NCBI GenBank assembly: GCA_022571175.1
Contig: JACZYI010000040.1
Coordinates: 1-11,721 of the forward strand
DNA length: 11,721 nt
Source: Pseudomonadota bacterium
Lineage (GTDB): Bacteria > Pseudomonadota > Alphaproteobacteria > Sphingomonadales > SMXR01
Direction of reading: 5' to 3'
In this document: positions 7,146 to 11,721 of the stretch, one piece after another
Position numbering within the stretch: position 1 is the first letter of the stretch
Layout: every line of letters starts with the position of its first letter
Notes under the pieces: generated by a model
The model's database searches: none
Told to the model about the DNA's origin: nothing
What the model saw: only the letters and a program-made list of their open reading frames with translations
Translations under genes and position numbers: made by a program

Positions 7146-7159
7146 TTGATTTGGATCAA
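7146..7159 (+). promoter_or_regulatory. FNR box 2 (TTGATTTGGATCAA), class II position
   Basis: This is a perfect FNR operator, identical in all 14 bases to the box at 3619. Its centre (7152.5) is 34.5 bases from the last base of TATAAT (7187), so with a start at about 7194 it lies at -41.5, the textbook class II activation position. There is no -35 box, as expected for such a promoter. The downstream gene is the UbiM-like monooxygenase. Confidence 0.9.
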
Positions 7160-7181
7160 GTGAACAGAAACGAGCCTTTGA

Positions 7182-7187
7182 TATAAT
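7182..7187 (+). promoter_or_regulatory. -10 element (TATAAT) of the FNR-dependent promoter
   Basis: This is an exact consensus -10 hexamer. Transcription is expected to begin near 7194. Confidence 0.75.
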
Positions 7188-7232
7188 TCGTGCCGTCAAC
7201 AAGCAATTTGGCAAGGGAAGGATTTGGATATT

Positions 7233-7280
7233 ATGATTTTGAGCATGGGTTATGAATATTGTCCGGCCCCCGGCGGATAA
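7233..7280 (+). CDS. 15-residue ORF in the FNR-dependent leader (possible leader peptide)
   Basis: ATG 7233 follows an unusually strong ribosome binding sequence, AAGGGAAGGA (7213-7222), at good spacing, and the frame ends at TAA 7278-7280 (MILSMGYEYCPAPGG). It would be the first translated frame of the transcript starting near 7194. The better ribosome binding site belongs to this mini-ORF rather than to the enzyme gene, which suggests a leader peptide or a decayed gene start. No amino acid run suggesting classical attenuation is present. Confidence 0.3.
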   Translation: MILSMGYEYCPAPGG

Positions 7281-7360
7281 ATTGATATGTCCACTGTGGG
7301 CTAAACGAGGATGTTACATCAGTTCATAATCTCGTGAGAAAACAAAGCGAAAGGGATGTT

Positions 7361-8539
7361 GTGACCCGCTCTGATGTCATCATTGCAGGGGCAGGACCGG
7401 TCGGACTGAGCTTTGCTCGCTCGCTGGCCGGGACCGGCTTGAAAATAACGGTCGTGGAAAAGCTGCCTAGAAAGATTCTCGCCGATCCGCCCGCGGATGG
7501 GAGGGATATTGCGCTCACCTATTTTTCGGTACGCTTACTAAAAGAACTCGACGTCTGGCCGCGTTTTCTCGATGGCTCCGTCTCGATGATCCGTGAAGCC
7601 AGGGTTCTGAACGGCACCTCTTCTTATTTTCTGCATTTTGATCATCATGACACTGATAAAAAGACGCTCGGTTATATCGTCTCAAATCATTTGATCAGAA
7701 AGGCGCTTTACCAAGCACTGGCCGGCTTTTCCAATATTAAGTTGATAACTGACGTTGAAGTCGTCTCGGTGACCACAGGGGCGGACGGTGGTTCGATCGG
7801 GCTATCCGATGGACAGGAGCTCGAAGCTTCGTTGATTGTTGCTGCAGACAGCCGTTTTTCGACAATTCGCCAAAAAATGGGGATCGCTGCTTCAATGCGG
7901 GATTTCGGTAGCGTCGCGGTGGTCTGCCAGATGAAACATGAACGGTCGCATGATAACATCGCCTACGAGTGTTTTCATTACGGGCAAACTCTAGCGGTAC
8001 TGCCGCTCGGGGGAAATACATCATCCATCGTCATCACCCTGCCGGCAGCGGCTTCACAAGCGATTCTGAATATGAACGAAGCCGCCTTCAACCGGAACGT
8101 CCAAGATCAGTTCGCTGGTCGCCTCGGTACAATGAAACTGGTCGGAAAGCGCTATTCCTATCCGCTTGTCGCGGTTTATGCCAACCAGTTCGTGACAACG
8201 CGATTTGCCTTGATTGGCGACGCTGCGGTGGGCATGCATCCGGTAACCGCCCACGGCTTCAATCTGGGTCTGAGGAGTCAAAATACTCTGACTCAAGAAA
8301 TAGAAACAGCCCATGATCAGCAGATTGATATCGGTGCGTCCCATGTGCTGGAGCGGTATCAGAGAAAGCATCGGATTGCCACGCTGCCGCTTTATCTCGC
8401 TACAAACGCCATTGTCAAATTATATACGGATGAAATTTTACCGGCCAAAATCCTGCGAAGTGCACTCCTAAGACTGGGAAATTTTGTTCGGCCCGCAAGG
8501 CTCGCTATCATGAGACAACTCACTGAGAGTCACCTCTAG
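7361..8539 (+). CDS. ubiM: UbiM-like FAD monooxygenase (ubiquinone ring hydroxylase, UbiH/Coq6 family)
   Basis: The product is about 392 residues, in the family that hydroxylates the ubiquinone ring using FAD, NAD(P)H and O2. The dinucleotide motif GAGPVG (10-15) follows DVIIA near the start. DGRDIALT, VRLLKELDVW and NHLIRKALYQAL match UbiM-type sequences as I remember them. AADSRFSTIR is the DG-type motif, with Ser in place of the usual Gly-Asp wording. LIGDAAVGMHPVTAHGFNLG is the GD motif that binds the FAD ribityl chain. The start is chosen at GTG 7361 because AAGGGA (7351-7356) precedes it; GTG 7334 in frame would add nine residues but has no ribosome binding site. It sits behind an FNR class II promoter, unexpected for an O2-using enzyme. 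Assignment among UbiH, UbiF, UbiI and UbiM rests on recall, not alignment. Confidence 0.8.
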   Translation: MTRSDVIIAGAGPVGLSFARSLAGTGLKITVVEKLPRKILADPPADGRDIALTYFSVRLLKELDVWPRFLDGSVSMIREARVLNGTSSYFLHFDHHDTDKKTLGYIVSNHLIRKALYQALAGFSNIKLITDVEVVSVTTGADGGSIGLSDGQELEASLIVAADSRFSTIRQKMGIAASMRDFGSVAVVCQMKHERSHDNIAYECFHYGQTLAVLPLGGNTSSIVITLPAAASQAILNMNEAAFNRNVQDQFAGRLGTMKLVGKRYSYPLVAVYANQFVTTRFALIGDAAVGMHPVTAHGFNLGLRSQNTLTQEIETAHDQQIDIGASHVLERYQRKHRIATLPLYLATNAIVKLYTDEILPAKILRSALLRLGNFVRPARLAIMRQLTESHL

Positions 8540-8732
8540 AAGGCTTTGTCACGTTAACTTAATGAAGAAGCATACTTTCACACAAACGATGGGATCAGGC
8601 GGCTATCGTCACGACGATTACTTCCGCCATTGCACCCTAACGCAAGATGCGGAGCCTGCGGCGGGAGATGAGATTTCGGCAGACGTTGAACAGTTTGTAA
8701 ACGGAACTGAAAGCAGAGAGAAACATTTGAGT
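8540..8732. other. intergenic sequence, nothing recognisable
   Basis: A frame at 8562-8759 (+) is open but has no ribosome binding site, no recognisable motif, and runs over the cytochrome relic. I see no hairpin terminator or promoter that stands out. The segment forms the left flank of the decayed region. Confidence 0.5.
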
Positions 8733-8840
8733 TCAGTCTTTCCCGAAGGCGCTTCTTAAATAAGCAACCACATCCACCACATCCTGCTCGGTCAGATTGG
8801 GATTGCCGCCCATTGGGGGCATGGGCATCATCGCGCCGAG
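8733..8840 (-). pseudogene. C-terminal tail of a class I cytochrome c (truncated)
   Basis: Read on the minus strand, about 33 codons up to TGA (8735-8733) encode the end of a small cytochrome c: GAMMPMPPMGGNPN with the methionine haem-ligand loop, then LTEQDVVDVVAYLRSAFGKD, the usual C-terminal helix. Upstream of about 8840 the frame becomes the antisense of a Crp/Fnr gene and has no CxxCH haem motif, so about two thirds of the gene is missing. The open frame formally extends to 8924, but that part is not cytochrome sequence. It would have moved electrons in the periplasm. As it stands it is not functional. Confidence 0.75.
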
Positions 8841-9229
8841 TCTGTCTGGTTCCCGCACGTGATTTGCTGGCGATGATGGATGAAGACCCGCGCCTTGCGC
8901 ATAGATTTCTAAGAACGGTCTCAAGAGACCGCGGACCAGTGGATGGGCTACTCCTCAGAAACCCGCAGCTTCCAGTGCGCATCCGCCTGATAAATTTTTT
9001 GATTATTCTGGGAGAACATCTTTACGCCGATGGTGACAATGTTCAGTTCACATTAACCCTACCGCTTCAAAGACAACAAATTGCCTCAATGATAGGCACC
9101 CGCTCTGAAACCTTGTCCAGGACTATCGCAGGATTACAAGATGAAGGACTAGCCCAATTCAACCGGCGCGAAGTTCACATTCCCGATTATGAGTACTTAT
9201 TACAAGAATCTGAAAATGTGGTGCACTGA
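8813..9229 (+). pseudogene. headless Crp/Fnr-family regulator (dimerisation helix and HTH only)
   Basis: From about 8840 the frame reads VCLVPARDLLAMMDEDPRLA, which is the end of the sensor barrel and the start of the long dimerisation helix. A C-terminal winged helix-turn-helix follows: LPLQRQQIASMIGTRSETLSRTI, with the E-x2-SR recognition pattern, ending at TGA 9227-9229. About 110 N-terminal residues of the cyclic-nucleotide-binding-like barrel are missing. The first codons (TTG 8813 onward) are antisense to the cytochrome tail. An internal ATG at 8873 could start a DNA-binding fragment of about 118 residues, but no ribosome binding site precedes it. It is distinct from the full FNR at 9483-10223. 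Its E-T-L-S-R helix suggests a relative with FNR-like DNA preference (inference). Confidence 0.78.
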
Positions 9230-9266
9230 ACAGGATAAGGCTTCCTTTTTGATAGGCTCGAAGAAG

Positions 9267-9294
9267 GCGGACTTTACAGCCCTATAATGTCCGC
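9267..9294. repeat. second GTCCGC-type inverted repeat
   Basis: GCGGAC (9267-9272) and GTCCGC (9289-9294) form a 6-bp stem around a 16-nt loop, echoing the palindrome at 1230-1255. It lies just downstream of the truncated regulator. The 9230-9482 gap otherwise shows only a 13-bp palindrome, TAAGTTAAACTTA (9385-9397), and no gene. Confidence 0.4.
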
Positions 9295-9482
9295 TCGGGG
9301 TCTTAAGTCGACGCGTAGGTGTACCCATTCTTGCATGTTGAAAGGAGTCTGCTTTTAGACCTAGGGAGCAGGTCCGCTGTCTAATAAGTTAAACTTACTC
9401 AGAATACATTTCTGCGTTTCAATTCGCTGATCAAATTTGACAAAGGGAACTTCCTCCCCACCTGTTGGGCGTGGCGCCAGAC

Positions 9483-10223
9483 TTAACCTTCAGCAATTTC
9501 GATCAATTGTTCGTTGTCCAAAATATGGATTTGTCGCCGTGATGGTAGGGCGATAATACCGTCGCGCACCAGGCTGGCCAGTGTGCGACTTACAGTCTCG
9601 ATGGTCAAACCAAGATAATCGGCGATATCGGTTCGGGTCATGGGCAAATCAAGTTGGTCTTTCTGACTCATGGCTGGATCCAATCTGTCTAATTTGGTGC
9701 CCAACCAGAGCAGGAATGATGCAATTTTTTCCTTTGGCGTTTTTCTGGACAAAAGCAACATCTGATCCTGTGCTGCCGCCAATTCTGTTGTGACCATATT
9801 CAGGAGCCGACCCTCAAGTTTTGGAAAGCGCTCAAACAATGTGTCCAGATCGCGTTTTCTGAACTGACAGGCTGAAACCGGATTGATGGCTTCAGCGGAA
9901 TATACATATTTGCCACCGCAGCTCAGACCCAGAAAGTCACCAGGAAACAAGAAGCCGGTAATGGACCTCCTGCCATCGGGCAGAAGTCGCGTTAGACGAA
10001 CGGTGCCTTCGGTTAAATTATAGACCTGTGCGCTCTCGTCTCCCTCATATACGATCGTACTACCATCTATCGATCTGGTGTGTATAGCTATCCTGTCCAT
10101 CTCGGCTAGTTCCATGCAATCAAGCGCGCCACACAAAGACACATGCCTAACGCCACAATCCTGGCATCGTTTGGGACGTGCTGGGGCATCAAGATTCTCA
10201 GGCTTTTGATCGACGGAGTGCAT
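9483..10223 (-). CDS. fnr: FNR-type oxygen-sensing transcriptional regulator
   Basis: The product is 246 residues from ATG 10223, which has AGGA seven bases upstream; a TTG at 10253 would add ten residues but lacks a ribosome binding site. The N terminus holds C20-X2-C23-X7-C31, plus C36, and the fourth cluster ligand is C119, so an O2-labile 4Fe-4S cluster is expected. The Cys spacing is that of alphaproteobacterial FNR/FnrN/FnrL proteins. The effector-type barrel spans about 40-140, the dimerisation helix about 140-175. The recognition helix TRTDIADYLGLTIETVSRTL places E209, S212 and R213 exactly as in E. coli FNR, predicting TTGAT-N4-ATCAA binding. Three such sites exist in this window, one just upstream of this gene, suggesting autoregulation. 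It is divergent from the GNAT-like gene and close to the nar operon end. Confidence 0.92.
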   Translation of the reverse strand: MHSVDQKPENLDAPARPKRCQDCGVRHVSLCGALDCMELAEMDRIAIHTRSIDGSTIVYEGDESAQVYNLTEGTVRLTRLLPDGRRSITGFLFPGDFLGLSCGGKYVYSAEAINPVSACQFRKRDLDTLFERFPKLEGRLLNMVTTELAAAQDQMLLLSRKTPKEKIASFLLWLGTKLDRLDPAMSQKDQLDLPMTRTDIADYLGLTIETVSRTLASLVRDGIIALPSRRQIHILDNEQLIEIAEG

Positions 10224-10302
10224 TTCCGTGTCCTGTGGTCTTAATTGGTTCAACGGAGCATAACATAGCTTTCCTGGCCTTTGAATCAGAAATAGCGGCT
10301 AT

Positions 10303-10316
10303 TTGATCCAAATCAA
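10303..10316 (-). promoter_or_regulatory. FNR box 3 (same 14-mer on minus strand), divergent fnr/GNAT-like region
   Basis: On the plus strand it reads TTGATCCAAATCAA, the exact reverse complement of boxes 1 and 2, so the asymmetric centre points toward fnr. Toward the plus-strand gene, TATCAA (10339-10344) lies at precisely class II distance (34.5 bases from the centre). Toward fnr, TATGCT (10262-10257) lies near a class I distance. One operator could therefore serve both genes. Both -10 candidates are weak. Confidence 0.82.
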
Positions 10317-10381
10317 TGTGGCATGCAGCTTGAAGCGCTATCAAAAACGCTGGGAAATATAACTTGGGCTGATGCACGAGT

Positions 10382-10825
10382 ATGAATATCGATTTTCGCA
10401 ACCTCAAGACTGAAGACATGCAGCGCGCCTACGCGCTGGCAAGATTTTCCGGTGAGAACCGGGCCTTTAGCGTATGGACAAGCCACGTCCGTGACCGTGG
10501 AAAAGATACTGAGAATCCCTCTCGGTTAATGGGCTTTTATAATGAAGCCGGTTATTTGCTTGGTCTTTGTAACCTGTCGGTCCGTAAGGACAGGACCTGC
10601 GGCAAATTGCTCGAAATCGAAGACCTTTTCATGAACGATATAATGGTCAGACCATTGCTTGATGAATTACTACCCAATCTCACAAGACGGGCCACTCATA
10701 ATAATTGCATCGCAGTGCATCTAATTCTCAATAAAAAGCAGGCTGACGAATCAATTTTCAAAGATTGGCTAACCAACCATGGATTCACACTAAAGAATAG
10801 TCACTGGTGCTTAAAGCTGGATTAA
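10382..10825 (+). CDS. small GNAT-like (acetyltransferase-fold) protein
   Basis: The 147-residue cytoplasmic protein begins MNIDFRNLKTEDMQRAYALA, like the first strand and helix of GNAT domains. It continues with YLLGLCNLSVRK (beta-strand region), LEIEDLFMND (the strand before the acetyl-CoA site), a helix PLLDELLPNL, a strand AVHLILNK and a final FKDWLTNHGFTLKN resembling the closing GNAT helix-strand. The acetyl-CoA pyrophosphate loop (Q/R-x2-G-x-G/A) is not evident, so an acyltransferase activity is uncertain. No clear ribosome binding site precedes ATG 10382. The gene shares the FNR-box intergenic region with fnr. Its last 41 bases overlap the 3' end of the parvulin gene on the other strand. 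Confidence 0.72.
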   Translation: MNIDFRNLKTEDMQRAYALARFSGENRAFSVWTSHVRDRGKDTENPSRLMGFYNEAGYLLGLCNLSVRKDRTCGKLLEIEDLFMNDIMVRPLLDELLPNLTRRATHNNCIAVHLILNKKQADESIFKDWLTNHGFTLKNSHWCLKLD

Positions 10826-11561
10826 GCTTTGAATTGAATGTGACGCCCTCGATTTCGGCCTTTGCAACAAGTCCGGAAATATATTTCTCAACTGCACTCC
10901 GATATTCTTGTTCTCGCAGATAATTGAGTATTTTTCCCTTGATGGCTTCAAAGGGTAGGGGTTGGCCCTCAATTTTGCGATTGAGTTTCAACACATGCAC
11001 TCCAAATTTGCTTTCCACCGGTACTGGGCAAAGCTGACCCTCCTCCAGATTGAACAGGAAAGTCTCGATTTCAGAAACGAGGTCACCACGACCTACCTGA
11101 CCAAGACTCCCCCCGGTTTTGGCGGACGGACATGCAGAATGGGCATTGGCCAGGATTTCAAACTTTTCAGGTGATTGTTTAAGCGTGGCCAGAATATTTT
11201 TTGCCTGCGCCATGGCTGTTTTACGCGCGTCAACATCATCGGGTGGCGCTGCTAACAAGATATGAGAAGCTTCATAAAGATCCTGCCCCATGAAACGGTC
11301 CTGATTTTTTTTGAAAAAAGTTTTACAATTTTCATGATCTGAATCGGTTACAGTAAGCTGGTTCGATAACAGAGCTGCTATAGTTGCTTCAGTGCTATCC
11401 TTTTCGAGACCCATTTTCTGGGCCTCTTCAAGCAACAGCCCTTTCACCACAAGGGCCTCAGCCGCTAAATTCCGGGCATTTTCAACACCATCTGCCGGAT
11501 GATACTGCATCTCTCGAGCCAGGCTGTCCTCAGAAATAATTTTGCCATTTATCGAAATCAT
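10785..11561 (-). CDS. cytoplasmic parvulin-type peptidylprolyl isomerase of a nar operon
   Basis: The 258-residue protein has no signal peptide. The N-terminal half is helical, with EDSLAREMQYHPADGVENAR typical of PpiC/NifM-like proteins. A parvulin domain spans about 97-195: EASHILLA, the GGSLGQVGRGDLVSEIETFLF core, then FGVHVLKLNRK. It would help proline isomerisation during folding of cytoplasmic partners. Because it follows narI directly (9 bp, with AGGAGG before the ATG), the probable client is a nitrate reductase subunit; parvulins are known in nar operons of other proteobacteria. It is the last gene of that operon and converges on the GNAT-like gene with a 41-bp overlap. Confidence 0.9.
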   Translation of the reverse strand: MISINGKIISEDSLAREMQYHPADGVENARNLAAEALVVKGLLLEEAQKMGLEKDSTEATIAALLSNQLTVTDSDHENCKTFFKKNQDRFMGQDLYEASHILLAAPPDDVDARKTAMAQAKNILATLKQSPEKFEILANAHSACPSAKTGGSLGQVGRGDLVSEIETFLFNLEEGQLCPVPVESKFGVHVLKLNRKIEGQPLPFEAIKGKILNYLREQEYRSAVEKYISGLVAKAEIEGVTFNSKLNPALSTSDYSLV

Positions 11562-11570
11562 GCGGTCCTC

Positions 11571-11721
11571 CTATTGTGTAGTCTTCTTTGAGCGAACGAT
11601 CTGGTATCCCTTGCGTCCTATATACCAGATGGGCGCGCTCCAGATATGAACCAGTCGCGTGAAAGGAAAGACCAGGAAAATGCTCATACCCAAAATGAGA
11701 TGCGCCTGAAAAATAGGGCTG
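11571..11721 (-). CDS. narI: respiratory nitrate reductase gamma subunit, C-terminal part (cut by window edge)
   Basis: About 49 codons up to TAG (11573-11571) read AHLILGMSIFLVFPFTRLVH, followed by IWSAPIWYIGRKGYQIVRSK, which is the conserved last membrane helix and cytoplasmic tail of NarI. NarI is the cytochrome b subunit that takes electrons from quinol for nitrate reduction by NarGH on the cytoplasmic side. The FTRLVHIWSAP segment contains the C-terminal haem b ligand His of the family. The stop is nine bases before the parvulin ATG, so the two are co-transcribed. The rest (narGHJ and most of narI) lies beyond the window. Confidence 0.95.
   Translation of the reverse strand, partial: SPIFQAHLILGMSIFLVFPFTRLVHIWSAPIWYIGRKGYQIVRSKKTTQ

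Larger units (their letters stand above)
7010..7360. other. 350-bp intergenic region with terminator candidate, FNR promoter and leader
   Basis: No full-length gene is seen. The first part (7010-7110) shows nothing recognisable. Then come a short hairpin (7114-7128), a perfect FNR box (7146-7159), a TATAAT -10 (7182-7187) and a leader of about 140-165 nt that includes a strong Shine-Dalgarno with a 15-codon ORF (7233-7280). The leader ends at the start region of the UbiM-like gene. Confidence 0.7.

Noticed and set aside
7311..7337. 8-codon ORF (ATG 7311 to TGA 7337) overlapping GTG 7334 in a coupling-like arrangement
   Set aside because: Its Shine-Dalgarno-like GAGG abuts the ATG with no spacing, and the better-supported start of the UbiM-like gene is GTG 7361.
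8562..8759. 65-codon ORF after the UbiM-like gene
   Set aside because: No ribosome binding site, no recognisable motif, and its end overlaps the cytochrome relic on the other strand.
8914..8931. GGTCTC-AA-GAGACC palindrome
   Set aside because: It lies inside the coding part of the Crp/Fnr relic, with no sign of operator or terminator context; probably chance.
9421..9442. TGATCAAATTTGACAAA, an FNR-like half site downstream of fnr
   Set aside because: Only one half matches the operator, and it lies at gene ends rather than near a start.

Overview
The window reads as a stretch of an alphaproteobacterial chromosome of medium G+C, from an organism that can respire nitrate. The lineage is inferred from the Cys-X2-Cys-X7-Cys spacing at the N terminus of its FNR-type regulator and from a UbiM-like ubiquinone hydroxylase. 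The nitrate respiration is inferred from the narI tail plus parvulin gene at the right edge. The theme is life across the oxic/anoxic switch: an FNR regulator, a respiratory nitrate reductase operon end, oxygen-independent haem synthesis (HemN), a ubiquinone hydroxylase and a membrane desaturase.

Layout: 12-1190 (+) encodes an enteric-type T-protein TyrA (chorismate mutase/prephenate dehydrogenase). Convergent to it, 1293-2321 (-) is a YeeE/YedE-type sulfur-compound transporter gene split by an in-frame TAG. A 42-codon secreted peptide or remnant lies at 2400-2528 (+). A class II glutamine amidotransferase follows at 2675-3499 (+). Next comes a co-directional set: an uncharacterised His-rich protein (3713-4429), a membrane fatty acid desaturase (4587-5651), and hemN (5648-7009), whose ATG overlaps the desaturase stop. 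After an intergenic stretch with a very clear promoter comes a UbiM-like monooxygenase (7361-8539). The stretch 8540-9482 is a gene graveyard: the C-terminal tail of a cytochrome c (-) abuts a headless Crp/Fnr regulator (+). Then come fnr (9483-10223, -), a small GNAT-like protein (10382-10825, +), a cytoplasmic parvulin (10785-11561, -) and the end of narI (11571-11721, -).

The strongest non-coding signal is a set of three perfect, identical FNR boxes (TTGATTTGGATCAA). They lie upstream of the His-rich protein/desaturase/hemN set, upstream of the UbiM-like gene, and in the divergent fnr/GNAT-like intergenic region. At the UbiM-like gene the box is 41.5 bp from the expected start of a TATAAT promoter, the classical class II activator position. 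This suggests a local anaerobic regulon controlled by the FNR encoded in the same window. No tRNA, rRNA, CRISPR array or complete insertion sequence was seen.
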